Source: Caproiciproducens sp. MSJ-32 (GTDB lineage Bacteria > Bacillota > Clostridia > Clostridiales > Clostridiaceae). Taken from it: DNA of 55,514 bases. Where the stretch lies: positions 1 to 55,514 of the forward strand of contig NZ_JAHLPS010000012.1 of the NCBI RefSeq assembly GCF_018918055.1, given 5' to 3'. Below the pieces are notes generated by a model that was given only the letters and a program-made list of their open reading frames with translations, had not been told where the DNA came from and searched no databases. A program made the translations under genes and the position numbers. Shown piece after piece: positions 15,704-24,371 of this stretch; within the stretch, counting starts at the first letter, position 1, and each line of letters opens with the position of its first letter.

Positions 15704-16159
15704 ATGCAAAGAAAAGAAGACGTAGCAAATCAATTACTTGTAAAGATTTTTAATAATATACTTGAGATAGAAGAAAAGATGCTAAGAAAAGGTGAATTTT
15801 CAGATTTATCTATAAGGGAAATGCATATAATAGAGAGCGTTGGGAAAAAAGAACAAAGTATGATGAGTGAAGTCGCACAAGATTTAGGTATTACTGTTGG
15901 AACTTTGACAACGGCAATAAATAAACTTATAAAAAAGGGTTATGTAACAAGAAAAAGGATTGAAGAAGATAGAAGAGTAGTAATGGTACAGTTAACTGAA
16001 AAAGGCTATGCTGCTTGTGAAAATCATAAGAAGTTTCATAAAGAAATGATAAGTTCAATGATGGATGAGCATACAGAAGAAGAAAAAGAAATATTGACCC
16101 ATTCCCTAGAAAAATTAAATAATTATTTTAACGAGAAATATAAGCTGGTAAAAAAATAA
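15704..16159 (+). CDS. FabT-like MarR-family regulator
   Basis: 151 residues of winged-helix MarR type. The text LVKIFNNILEIEEKMLRKGE and LSIREMHIIESVGKK, then GITVGTLTTAINKLIKKGYV and the wing EEDRRVVMVQLTEKG, closely follows FabT, the repressor of fatty-acid synthesis genes in streptococci and clostridia. The start at ATG 15704 fits the FabT N-terminus. An upstream in-frame ATG (15668) overlaps the stop of a five-codon ORF (ATG 15651, TAATG junction) and would add 12 residues. No fab genes lie nearby, so the target is inferred only. The HutP-family gene follows after 15 nt. Confidence 0.85.
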   Translation: MQRKEDVANQLLVKIFNNILEIEEKMLRKGEFSDLSIREMHIIESVGKKEQSMMSEVAQDLGITVGTLTTAINKLIKKGYVTRKRIEEDRRVVMVQLTEKGYAACENHKKFHKEMISSMMDEHTEEEKEILTHSLEKLNNYFNEKYKLVKK

Positions 16160-16174
16160 GAAAAAGGTGATGAA

Positions 16175-16588
16175 ATGCTAAGCAATAGTCTTGATGTTGC
16201 TAAATGTGCTATAAAAATGGCTATTTCTTCAAGGGAAGAAGAAGAAATTTTAAAGATTGAACTAAGGAAGAGAGGGGTTTTAGCGACAGCTGTAAATATT
16301 GGTGGAAATATCAATGAATCGACTTTGAAAATTTTAGAAAGTACCTTAGTAGCAGCTAAAAGAAGTGGTGTTATTAGAGATGAACATATTCATGAGGGAG
16401 CTGTTGTTGGTGCAGCAAGAGATGCATTGATGGAAGTATGGAATAGGGCGAGTGGGTTAAGCGTTGGTGGAAAAGTTGGTATAGCAAGAAAAGGTCAACA
16501 TCTTACAGTATGCATTTTTCTAAGTGTTGGATTATTACATTTAAATGAAGTTGTAATAGGACTTGGTCATAGGGCTATACCTGAATAA
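16175..16588 (+). CDS. HutP-family RNA-binding protein
   Basis: 137 residues matching the HutP family, whose founding member is the histidine- and metal-dependent antiterminator of the Bacillus hut operon. The alignable core is GVLATAVNIGGNINESTLKI, then HEGAVVGAARDALMEV and KVGIARKGQHLTVCIFLSVG, with HLNEVVIGLGHRAIP at the end. The histidine-rich HEH..HEG stretch (EHIHEG) could supply metal ligands. Clostridia carry such proteins without hut genes, and none are seen here, so its RNA target and ligand are unknown. It probably shares a transcript with the FabT-like gene. Confidence 0.8.
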   Translation: MLSNSLDVAKCAIKMAISSREEEEILKIELRKRGVLATAVNIGGNINESTLKILESTLVAAKRSGVIRDEHIHEGAVVGAARDALMEVWNRASGLSVGGKVGIARKGQHLTVCIFLSVGLLHLNEVVIGLGHRAIPE

Positions 16589-16600
16589 ATGTGTAATAAA

Positions 16601-16634
16601 AATTAACGATTTTAAAAGAATCGTTAATTTTTTT
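16601..16634 (+). terminator. Hairpin terminator
   Basis: TTAACGATT (16603-16611) pairs with AATCGTTAA (16619-16627), followed by TTTTTTT. Confidence 0.85.
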
Positions 16635-16728
16635 ATTTACAAATCAGAATTGATATGCTAATATAGGGTAAAAATTATTTTAATAAATAATAAATTAATA
16701 TCAAAATCTCTAAAAGTGTATATAACTA

Positions 16729-16771
16729 ATATTATATTGGTTTACTTATTTTAAGTTTAACAATATAATAT
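16729..16771. repeat. Inverted repeat shared by both binding-protein leaders, copy 1
   Basis: ATATTATATTG (16729-16739) and CAATATAATAT (16761-16771) form perfect 11-bp arms around 21 nt. The same words occur in opposite order upstream of the second binding-protein gene. Operator function is possible but unproven. Confidence 0.35.
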
Positions 16772-16844
16772 ATAAATATTTAATAAAATAAAAATGTAGA
16801 ATAGTAGATTGGAGATTTTGAAAAATAAATAGGAGGACAGTATT

Positions 16845-17846
16845 ATGGTAGGAAGAAAAAAAATAGCTTTATTATTAGCTGGATTAATTACAGCAACAAG
16901 TCTAATTGGATGCAAAAAAAATGATGCTGCTTCAGTAGCAGATGATAAGCTAGAAATAGGAATAAGTCAGTTAGTACAGCATCCAGCCCTTGATTCAGCT
17001 AGAGAAGGCTTTATAGAGGGCCTTAAAGAAAAAGGATATGAAGAAGGAAAAAATGTAGATATTGATTATCAAAATGCCCAAGGTGATGCAGCTACATCTC
17101 AAACTATTGCTCAAAAATTTGTTTCTGAAAAGAAGGATTTAATATTAGCAATAGCTACACCTGCTGCTCAGGCTGTTTATAACGCAACAAAGGAAATACC
17201 AACAGTCTTTACAGCTGTAACTGATCCAATATCAGCAGGAATAGCTAAAGATTGGACAAGTTCTGGATCAAATTTAACAGGTGTTTCTGATATGGTTCCG
17301 GTTAATGAGCAATTAGAATTATTATTAAAACTAGTACCAGAAGTAAAAACATTAGGTGTAGTTTTTAATACTTCTGAGGCAAATTCGCTTGTACAAGTTG
17401 ATGAATTAAAGAAAGAAGCTGAAAAATTAAATATAAAAGTAAAAGAAGTAGGTGTTACAAATGTGAATGAGATAAATCAAAACCTTACTTCTGTAATAAG
17501 TGAAATAGATGCTTTATATACACCAACAGACAATACAATTGCATCTGCTTATGATCTAGTTACAAAAATTGCTCTAGATAATAATGTTCCGATTTTAGGA
17601 GCTGAAGAAGCAGTAATTAGTGTTGGAGGATTATGTTCAATTGGAATAGATTACTTTAAATTAGGAAAAGAAACAGCTTATAAGGCAGTAGAAATAATAA
17701 AGGGTAAAAAGCCATCAGAAATAGAAATCTCAACCTTAAGTGAGATGAATATAACAATAAATACTGACGTTGCATCTAAATTAGGAATAACAATACCAGA
17801 TGATATTAACGAAACTGCAAATAAAGTTACTGGAGGCGTTAAGTAA
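16845..17846 (+). CDS. ABC transporter substrate-binding lipoprotein (PF04392 type), copy 1
   Basis: 333 residues with a lipoprotein signal (lipobox SLIGC) and a PF04392-type periplasmic-binding fold: IGISQLVQHPALDSAREGF, DIDYQNAQGDAATSQTIAQK, AVTDPISAGI and DALYTPTDNT. This family includes the tryptophan-binding TrpX of streptococci; here the ligand is not shown by the sequence, and no T-box or trp gene accompanies it. The stop overlaps the permease start by one base (TAATG), so the three genes form one operon. A close paralogue (roughly three quarters identical) lies after the ATPase gene. Confidence 0.9.
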   Translation: MVGRKKIALLLAGLITATSLIGCKKNDAASVADDKLEIGISQLVQHPALDSAREGFIEGLKEKGYEEGKNVDIDYQNAQGDAATSQTIAQKFVSEKKDLILAIATPAAQAVYNATKEIPTVFTAVTDPISAGIAKDWTSSGSNLTGVSDMVPVNEQLELLLKLVPEVKTLGVVFNTSEANSLVQVDELKKEAEKLNIKVKEVGVTNVNEINQNLTSVISEIDALYTPTDNTIASAYDLVTKIALDNNVPILGAEEAVISVGGLCSIGIDYFKLGKETAYKAVEIIKGKKPSEIEISTLSEMNITINTDVASKLGITIPDDINETANKVTGGVK

Positions 17847-18775
17847 TGGATTTGATTATTAATGTGTTAGAACAAGGGCTTTTATTTGGTATTGTTGCAA
17901 TGGGAGTTTATATAACTTTTAAAATTCTTAATATAGCAGATATGTCAACGGATGGAACTTATCCATTAGGTGCTTCGATTTGCGCTGCTTTATTAGTTAA
18001 GGGAATTAATCCTTGGATATCAGTAGTACTTGCCACTATAGGAGGAGCTTTAGCAGGATTAATATCAGCTTTGTTAAATGTTAAATTGAAAATAAGCAGT
18101 TTAATGTCAGGAATTTTAGTTATGACAGGACTTTATTCAATTAATTTAATGATAATGGGAAAATCTAATGTTCCATTATTTAATACAAAAATTATTTTTA
18201 ATAATAATTATAAAATTTATATTATATTTGTAATAATTGTAGTTTTAAAATTCATCCTTGATTTATTTCTTAAAACAAAGTTAGGTAAATTATTAATAGC
18301 TTTAGGAGATAATGAACAAGTTATTACTGCACTAGGAGTAAACAAAGATATAATCAAGATTATAGGTTTAATGATAAGTAATGCTCTTATTGCTATGGCT
18401 GGGGCTCTTACAGCTCAATATCAAGGTTTTTCAGATGTTACTATGGGGACTGGTATTTTAGTAATGGCTCTTGCTGGAGTAATAATAGGAACTTCAGCTT
18501 TTAAGAAGTTAACTTTATTAAAAACAACGACTTTGGTTGTGCTTGGATCGATAATTTACAAATTAGCAATTGCCTTAGCATTAAAGTTTAATTTAGATCC
18601 GAATTATTTAAAATTAATGACAGCAATAATAGTAATTATAGCCTTAAGTTTAAATTCAAATATGTTAAATGTTAAAAAAAATAAAAAATTAACTAAGGCA
18701 GATGGTTCTAAAAGTATAAATGGTATTTCTAAAGAAGGTGGTGATTTAAATGCTAAAAATTCAAGCATTGCATAA
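17846..18775 (+). CDS. ABC transporter permease (LivH/BPD type)
   Basis: 309-residue membrane permease of the branched-chain-type (LivH-like) family that pairs with PF04392 binding proteins. About eight hydrophobic helices are visible. The conserved DMSTDGTYPLGA (TM2 entry) and the cytoplasmic coupling region LIALGDNEQVITALGVNKDI are characteristic. Translation starts on the overlapping TAATG of the binding-protein gene, and its 3' end overlaps the ATPase gene by 26 nt, showing tight coupling of all three parts. Confidence 0.9.
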   Translation: MDLIINVLEQGLLFGIVAMGVYITFKILNIADMSTDGTYPLGASICAALLVKGINPWISVVLATIGGALAGLISALLNVKLKISSLMSGILVMTGLYSINLMIMGKSNVPLFNTKIIFNNNYKIYIIFVIIVVLKFILDLFLKTKLGKLLIALGDNEQVITALGVNKDIIKIIGLMISNALIAMAGALTAQYQGFSDVTMGTGILVMALAGVIIGTSAFKKLTLLKTTTLVVLGSIIYKLAIALALKFNLDPNYLKLMTAIIVIIALSLNSNMLNVKKNKKLTKADGSKSINGISKEGGDLNAKNSSIA

Positions 18776-19544
18776 GGTCTTTAATGAAAATACCATTAAT
18801 GAGAATAAGGTTTTTTCAGATTTTTCTTTAACAGTTAATAAGGGAGATTTTATTTCAATAATTGGTTCTAATGGAGCTGGGAAATCGACTTTATTAAATA
18901 TAATTGCAGGAACTATTGAATGTGATGAAGGGCAGATATTATTAGATGGTAAAGATGTTACAAGAGATAGTGAGTATAAAAGAGCAAAGGAAATTGGAAG
19001 AGTATTTCAAAATCCTTCCTTAGGAATAGCTCCTAATATGACAATATTAGAAAATTTAGCTCTTGCAGATAATAAAGGAAAAACTTATGGCTTATCCTTT
19101 GGTGTAAATAAGAGAAGAATCGATTATTATAAGGAACTATTAAAAGAAGTTGGTTTGGGATTAGAAGATAAACTTTATAATAAAGTTACTTTATTATCAG
19201 GAGGTCAGAGACAAGCTTTAACATTATTAATGGCAATGATGTCAAAGCCAAAACTTTTATTACTTGATGAGCATACTGCAGCTTTAGATCCTAAAACATC
19301 AATGAAGATAATGGAGATTACAGAAAAAATAGTTAAAGATACAGGAATTACAACATTAATGATAACCCACAATCTAAATCATGCTATAAAGACAGGCAAT
19401 AGATTACTTATGATGCATGGAGGAAAAGTTTTATTTGATGTAGGAGAAAAAGAGAAAGAAGAACTGACCACAAAGAAGCTTATGGAACTATTTGAAAAAG
19501 CAAATGTAAGTGAAGGTTTAAGTGACAGAAGTTTATTTAACTAA
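18750..19544 (+). CDS. ABC transporter ATP-binding protein
   Basis: 264-residue ATPase that powers the adjacent permease. Walker A GSNGAGKST (about 37-45), Q-loop in RVFQNPSLG, signature LLSGGQRQAL, Walker B LLLLDEHTAALD and the H-loop MITHNLNHA are all intact. It begins inside the permease gene (26-nt overlap). A hairpin at 19552-19592 follows it, so the second binding-protein gene downstream is probably transcribed separately. Confidence 0.93.
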   Translation: MLKIQALHKVFNENTINENKVFSDFSLTVNKGDFISIIGSNGAGKSTLLNIIAGTIECDEGQILLDGKDVTRDSEYKRAKEIGRVFQNPSLGIAPNMTILENLALADNKGKTYGLSFGVNKRRIDYYKELLKEVGLGLEDKLYNKVTLLSGGQRQALTLLMAMMSKPKLLLLDEHTAALDPKTSMKIMEITEKIVKDTGITTLMITHNLNHAIKTGNRLLMMHGGKVLFDVGEKEKEELTTKKLMELFEKANVSEGLSDRSLFN

Positions 19545-19551
19545 TTATTAA

Positions 19552-19592
19552 AAGTTGTTACGCTATTAATTTTGCGTAGCAACTTGCTTTTT
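19552..19592 (+). terminator. Hairpin terminator after ABC operon
   Basis: AAGTTGTTACGC pairs with GCGTAGCAACTT (one G-U pair), followed by GCTTTTT. Confidence 0.75.
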
Positions 19593-19622
19593 ATGAAAAA
19601 TTATTAATGTAATTTTTCATCA

Positions 19623-19651
19623 CAATATAATACAATTAGAATATTATATTG
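19623..19651. repeat. Inverted repeat shared by both binding-protein leaders, copy 2
   Basis: CAATATAATA (19623-19632) and TATTATATTG (19642-19651), the same 10-bp words as upstream of the first binding-protein gene but in reversed order and closer spacing. Confidence 0.35.
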
Positions 19652-19781
19652 TTATATAATTTATCTTTAGAAGTATTAAACTGAATGTAAATAATGTTAG
19701 GTTTTCATAGCATTATTTCAGAATAAATTTATTTAATAGTAGAATGGTAGGATAGAAATTGTAAAATTGGAGGATTGTATT

Positions 19782-20750
19782 ATGGTAGGAAAAATGAAAA
19801 TTGCTTTGATTCTTGCAGGATTAGTGACTCTTACTATTTTTTTTGGATGCCAAAATAATGATGAAATGACTAAGGATGATGAAAAAATAAAAATAGGAAT
19901 AAGTCAAATTGTGCAGCATCCGGCTCTTGATCTAGCAAGGGAAGGTTTTATTGATGGCCTTAAAGAAAAAGGTTATGAAGATGGTAAAAACATTATTATT
20001 GATTATCAAAACGCCCAAGGGGATGCAGCTACATCTCAGACAATTGCTCAAAAGTTTGTTTCTGAGGATAAAGATATGATTTTGGCTATAGCGACACCAT
20101 CGGCTCAGGCTGTATATAATGCTACTAAAGAAATACCAAGTGTCTTTACGGCGGTTACAGATCCCGTTTCTGCAGGAATAACAAAGAGTTGGGAAAGTTC
20201 TGGAACTAATTTTACTGGTGTGTCAGATATGGTTCCTATTGATAAGCAATTGCAATTATTATTAAAGCTTGTGTCAGAAGTTAAAATATTAGGAGTAATT
20301 TATAATACTTCTGAGGTGAATTCAATAGTTCAAGTTGAAAATTTAAAGAAAGAGGCTGCAAGATTTAATTTAGAAATTAAAGAAATTGGTGTTACGAATG
20401 TAAATGAAATAAATCAAAATCTTACTGCAGCAATAAAAAGTATAGATGCCTTATATACACCTACAGATAATACTGTTGCATCGGCTTTTGAGTTAATTGG
20501 AAAAATTGCTGTTGAAAATGATATACCAATTCTAGGAGCTGAGGAAGCAGTAGTAGATGTGGGAGGATTATGTTCAATAGGTATAGATTATTATAAATTG
20601 GGAAAAGAAACAGCTAATAAAGCTGTTAAAATAATAGAGGGAATAAATCCAGCAGAAATTGAAATATCTACTTTAAATGATTTTAGTGTAAAGATAAATA
20701 GTGATGTTGCAAAGAGATTAGGAATAACAATTCCTGAAGATATTGATTAA
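19782..20750 (+). CDS. ABC transporter substrate-binding lipoprotein, copy 2
   Basis: 322 residues, closely similar over the whole length to the protein at 16845-17846. The shared blocks include REGFIDGLKEKGYEDGKN, DYQNAQGDAATSQTIAQKFV and YTPTDNT. It has a lipobox-like FFGC. The start is ATG 19782, 8 nt after GGAGG (19769-19773). It sits behind its own terminator-bounded leader, which also resembles the first copy's leader (AGAAT.GTAG text before the ribosome binding site). The natural inference is a duplicated binding protein that shares the single permease-ATPase pair and broadens or regulates ligand capture. It has diverged at many surface residues but keeps the binding-site blocks. Confidence 0.9.
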   Translation: MVGKMKIALILAGLVTLTIFFGCQNNDEMTKDDEKIKIGISQIVQHPALDLAREGFIDGLKEKGYEDGKNIIIDYQNAQGDAATSQTIAQKFVSEDKDMILAIATPSAQAVYNATKEIPSVFTAVTDPVSAGITKSWESSGTNFTGVSDMVPIDKQLQLLLKLVSEVKILGVIYNTSEVNSIVQVENLKKEAARFNLEIKEIGVTNVNEINQNLTAAIKSIDALYTPTDNTVASAFELIGKIAVENDIPILGAEEAVVDVGGLCSIGIDYYKLGKETANKAVKIIEGINPAEIEISTLNDFSVKINSDVAKRLGITIPEDID

Positions 20751-20766
20751 TGTTTGAAAAAATAGA

Positions 20767-20807
20767 AAAAGTTATTATGCTATTAAATTAGTGTAATAAC
20801 TTTTTTG
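20767..20807 (+). terminator. Hairpin terminator
   Basis: AAAAGTTATTA (20767-20777) pairs with TAATAACTTTT (20794-20804), with T run. Confidence 0.75.
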
Positions 20808-20859
20808 TATATCATGTATATCTTAAACTATAAATGATTCAAATATGTTAAACAATAGA

Positions 20860-20877
20860 TAGTTAAAAAAATAACTA
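20860..20877. promoter_or_regulatory. Rex-like palindrome upstream of adhE (distal)
   Basis: TAGTTAAAAAAATAACTA is a perfect TAGTTA/TAACTA palindrome matching 11 of 14 fixed positions of TTGTTAANNNNTTAACAA. It lies about 110 nt upstream of the adhE -35 element. It could be a distal second operator or a chance AT-rich palindrome. Confidence 0.3.
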
Positions 20878-20987
20878 AAATTTAGCAAGTATAAAGGGTT
20901 AGATTTATTAAAATATAACATTAAACTACATTATTATTATTAAATTTTAAAAATATTAAAATAATATGAAAAAGCAACAAATATAGA

Positions 20988-21016
20988 TTGACAAAAATTA
21001 AACAATAAGCTAAAAT
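20988..21016 (+). promoter_or_regulatory. Strong adhE promoter
   Basis: TTGACA (20988-20993, perfect -35), 17-nt spacer, TAAAAT (21011-21016). Near-ideal SigA promoter, giving a leader of about 70 nt. Confidence 0.75.
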
Positions 21017-21030
21017 GAATTTACAAGAGA

Positions 21031-21048
21031 TTGATAAATAAATAACAA
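21031..21048. promoter_or_regulatory. Rex operator candidate in adhE leader
   Basis: TTGATAAATAAATAACAA matches 12 of 14 fixed positions of the clostridial Rex consensus TTGTTAANNNNTTAACAA. It begins 15 nt after the -10 element, at the expected start of transcription, where Rex commonly binds adhE promoters. Confidence 0.6.
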
Positions 21049-21094
21049 TTAAATGTATAAAATTTTTGTACAATATTTTTAGGAGGATATGAAA

Positions 21095-23716
21095 ATGGCT
21101 GTTACAAATTTGCAAGAATTAACTAAGAAATTTGAAGAATTAAGAGAGGCTCAAAGAAAATTTGCTACTTATACTCAAGAGCAAGTAGATGAAATATTCA
21201 GACAAGCTGCAATGGCTGCTAATAATAATAGAATTAAATTAGCAAAAATGGCAGTTGAAGAAACTGGAATGGGAATAGCAGAAGACAAAGTAATTAAAAA
21301 TCATTTTGCTGCTGAATATATTTATAATCAATATAGAGATATGAAAACCTGCGGAGTGATTGAAGAAGATTTAACAAATGGTGTTACAAAGGTTGCAGAA
21401 CCAAAGGGAGTAATAGCTGCAATAGTACCAACTACTAATCCAACATCAACAGCAATATTTAAAACATTAATTTCACTTAAAACTAGAAATGCAATTATTA
21501 TTTCACCACACCCAAGAGCTAAGAAATCTACAATAGAAGCCGCTAAAATTGTTTTAGAAGCAGCGGTAAAAGCTGGTGCACCAGAAGGAATAATTGGATG
21601 GATAGATGAACCATCAGTTGAATTATCACAAGCTGTTATGGCACAAGCAGACTTAATATTAGCTACAGGAGGACCTGGAATGGTTAAGGCTGCTTATTCA
21701 TCAGGAAAGCCAGCAATAGGGGTTGGTGCTGGAAATACGCCTGCAATAATAGATGAAACTGCTCATCTAAAAATGGCTGTTAACTCAATAATCTTATCAA
21801 AATCTTTTGATAATGGAGTTATATGTGCATCAGAACAAAGTGTTATTGTATTAGATAAGGTATATGATGAAGTAAAAGCAGAATTTGCTGCAAGAGGTGC
21901 TTATATATTAAAAGGTGATGAAATTCAAAAGGTTAGAAGCATAATATTAAATGATAAGGGTGCATTAAATGCAAATATTGTTGGTCAAGCACCATGGAAA
22001 ATAGGAGAATTAGCAGGAGTAACTATTCCAAAGAGTGCAAGAATTATAATAGCAGAAGTTGAATCAACAGATTTATCTGAACCATATGCTCATGAAAAAC
22101 TTTCTCCAATTTTAGCGATGTATAAGGCTAAGAGCTATGATGAAGCTGTAGAAAAAGCTGCTAAATTAATAGCTCAAGGTGGTATGGGACATACTTCTGT
22201 ATTATATACAAATGAAATTGCTTCAAAAGATAGAATTGAAAAATTCCAAGATGCTATGAAAACAGCAAGAACTTTAATAAATATGCCAGCATCTCAAGGT
22301 GCTATTGGAGACCTATTTAACTTTAGATTAGCACCATCATTAACATTAGGCTGCGGATCTTGGGGAGGAAACTCAGTTTCAGAAAATGTTGGCCCAATGC
22401 ACTTATTAAATGTAAAAACAGTGGCAAAAAGGAGAGAGAATATGCTTTGGTTTAGAGCTCCAGAAAAAACATACTTTAAATTCGGTTGTTTACCATTTGC
22501 TATAAAAGAATTACATGAAATGAACAAGAAAAGAGCATTTATAGTTACAGATAGAATATTAGATAAACTAGGATACACTGATAAGGTAGTTAAAGAATTA
22601 GAAAAATACGGAATAGAATTTAGAGTATTTACTGATGTTGAACCAGATCCAACACTAGCATGTGCTAAGAAAGGTGCACAAGAAATGTTATCTTTCAACC
22701 CAGACATGATAATTTCATTAGGTGGCGGATCACCAATGGATGCAGCAAAAATCATGTGGGTAATGTATGAACATCCAGAAGTAAGGTTCGAAGACTTAGC
22801 TATGAGATTTATGGATATAAGAAAGAGAATTTATAAATTCCCAACAATGGGACAAAAGGCTATGATGGTTGCTATTCCAACTTCAGCAGGTACTGGATCA
22901 GAAGTAACACCATTCGCTGTTATTACAGATGAAGAAACTGGAATTAAGTATCCACTTGCTGATTACGAATTAACTCCAGATATGGCAATTGTAGATGCTG
23001 AACTTATGATGTCAATGCCAAAAGGTTTAACAGCAGCTTCAGGTATAGATGCATTAGTTCACGCAATAGAAGCTTATGTTTCAATAATGGCATCAGAATA
23101 TACAAATGGATTAGCTTTAGAAGCAATAAGATTAGTATTTAAATATTTACCACAAGCATATAATGAAGGAACTACAAATGTTAAAGCTAGAGAAAAAATG
23201 GCTCATGCATCATCAATGGCTGGTATGGCTTTTGCAAATGCCTTCTTAGGTATCTGCCACTCTATGGCTCATAAGCTTGGTGCTTTCCATCACTTACCAC
23301 ACGGAACTGCAAATGCATTATTAATAAATGAAACAATAAAATTCAATGCTGAAAATGCGCCAACTAAACAAGCTGCTTTTGCACAATATAAATATCCTAA
23401 TGCAGCTTGGAGATATGCAAGAATTGCAGATTACTTACAATTAGGTGGAAACACTGAAGAAGAAAAAGTTCAATTACTAATTAATGCAATTGATGATTTA
23501 AAAGAAAAAGTAGGTATGCCAAAATCAATAAAAGAAGCTGGAGTACCTGAAGATAAATTCTATGCAACATTAGATGAAATGGTAGAACAAGCATTTGATG
23601 ATCAATGTACTGGAGCAAACCCAAGATATCCATTATTCAGTGAAATTAAGCAAATGTATATAAATGCATATGAAGGAAATAAGAAAGCTAAGAAAGCAGT
23701 TAATAAACAAAAATAA
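21095..23716 (+). CDS. adhE: Bifunctional acetaldehyde-CoA/alcohol dehydrogenase AdhE
   Basis: 873 residues, cytoplasmic. It reduces acetyl-CoA to acetaldehyde and then to ethanol with two NADH, the main redox sink of fermentation. The N-terminal aldehyde dehydrogenase half has the catalytic Cys in NGVICASEQS (about residue 245). The linker ENMLWFRAP leads to an iron-type alcohol dehydrogenase half with GGGSPMDAAK (NADH), TSAGTGSEVTPFAV, and the iron ligands in DALVHAIEAY and the HSMAHKLGAFHHLPHG cluster. The start is ATG 21095, with AGGAGG at 21081-21086 at 8-nt spacing; ATG 21089 is too close. It is monocistronic with its own promoter, Rex-like site and terminator. Codon use is cleaner than its neighbours', as expected of a highly expressed gene. 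Confidence 0.97.
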   Translation: MAVTNLQELTKKFEELREAQRKFATYTQEQVDEIFRQAAMAANNNRIKLAKMAVEETGMGIAEDKVIKNHFAAEYIYNQYRDMKTCGVIEEDLTNGVTKVAEPKGVIAAIVPTTNPTSTAIFKTLISLKTRNAIIISPHPRAKKSTIEAAKIVLEAAVKAGAPEGIIGWIDEPSVELSQAVMAQADLILATGGPGMVKAAYSSGKPAIGVGAGNTPAIIDETAHLKMAVNSIILSKSFDNGVICASEQSVIVLDKVYDEVKAEFAARGAYILKGDEIQKVRSIILNDKGALNANIVGQAPWKIGELAGVTIPKSARIIIAEVESTDLSEPYAHEKLSPILAMYKAKSYDEAVEKAAKLIAQGGMGHTSVLYTNEIASKDRIEKFQDAMKTARTLINMPASQGAIGDLFNFRLAPSLTLGCGSWGGNSVSENVGPMHLLNVKTVAKRRENMLWFRAPEKTYFKFGCLPFAIKELHEMNKKRAFIVTDRILDKLGYTDKVVKELEKYGIEFRVFTDVEPDPTLACAKKGAQEMLSFNPDMIISLGGGSPMDAAKIMWVMYEHPEVRFEDLAMRFMDIRKRIYKFPTMGQKAMMVAIPTSAGTGSEVTPFAVITDEETGIKYPLADYELTPDMAIVDAELMMSMPKGLTAASGIDALVHAIEAYVSIMASEYTNGLALEAIRLVFKYLPQAYNEGTTNVKAREKMAHASSMAGMAFANAFLGICHSMAHKLGAFHHLPHGTANALLINETIKFNAENAPTKQAAFAQYKYPNAAWRYARIADYLQLGGNTEEEKVQLLINAIDDLKEKVGMPKSIKEAGVPEDKFYATLDEMVEQAFDDQCTGANPRYPLFSEIKQMYINAYEGNKKAKKAVNKQK

Positions 23717-23746
23717 GCTAATAATATATAAATACAATTAATTTAA

Positions 23747-23791
23747 AACTATATGCTAATAATTTAATAAATATTAGCATATAGTTTTTTT
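23747..23791 (+). terminator. adhE terminator
   Basis: AACTATATGCTAATA (23747-23761) pairs with TATTAGCATATAGTT (23772-23786), then a T run. Confidence 0.85.
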
Positions 23792-23851
23792 ATATTAATA
23801 TGTAATTAAATATGATATTATAAAATGGAAATAAATATATTGGGAGGCTTT

Positions 23852-24349
23852 ATGAAGAAAAGTATATTAAAATTATTAATGATTATTTTTACTATGATTT
23901 TATTCATCAGTTGTTCAAATAGTAAGTCTGAAATAAGCAAGGCCGAAAAAGAAAAAATAAAAGAAACTATTGATTTAGTCTTATCTTATGATAAAGGTTA
24001 TGATGAAAAAGTAAGTAAACATATAAGTGGAAAAAATTTCTATATTTGTAATTATGTTGAGTTTTATAGCCTATATATCGGTGAACTTGAATTAAAGGAG
24101 TATAACAGTGAAATGCTAAATATCAGTAAAGATAAAGATGGACTTTATAAGGCTGCTTTAGTTTTAAATATGAGGGCAGAAGCTTTAGAAGTTCATGAAG
24201 GTGAAGAGGAAGGCAGTGATGAGGCTATAGGAGAAAATGTTCCAGTTGAAGTTATCTTAAGTTTAGAAAAGGAGAATTATTATATTAAGTCCTTTACTGA
24301 ATACGAAAATCTTGAAAAGGCTAAAGAATTAAGCGAAATGTTTAGGTAA
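23852..24349 (+). CDS. Lipoprotein, unknown function
   Basis: 165 residues. The signal peptide MKKSILKLLMIIFTMILFISC ends in a lipobox Cys. The mature part is a compact alpha/beta domain (IKETIDLVLSYDKGYDEKVS, ISGKNFYICNYVEF, later EVILSLEKENYYIKSFTEYE) reminiscent of small NTF2-like or DUF-type lipoproteins, but no family is recognised. ATG 23852 is preferred over the upstream ATG 23825 because it begins the signal peptide and follows GGGAGG, although the spacing is short. It is followed by rarA at 22 nt and may share its transcript. Confidence 0.7.
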   Translation: MKKSILKLLMIIFTMILFISCSNSKSEISKAEKEKIKETIDLVLSYDKGYDEKVSKHISGKNFYICNYVEFYSLYIGELELKEYNSEMLNISKDKDGLYKAALVLNMRAEALEVHEGEEEGSDEAIGENVPVEVILSLEKENYYIKSFTEYENLEKAKELSEMFR

Positions 24350-24371
24350 ATAAAAAATTGGAGGGCAAAGG

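Noticed and set aside
16635-16844. T-box or other riboswitch before the first binding-protein gene
   Set aside because: No GGTGGTACCGCG-like box, specifier or terminator/antiterminator pair is present; only AT-rich inverted repeats.
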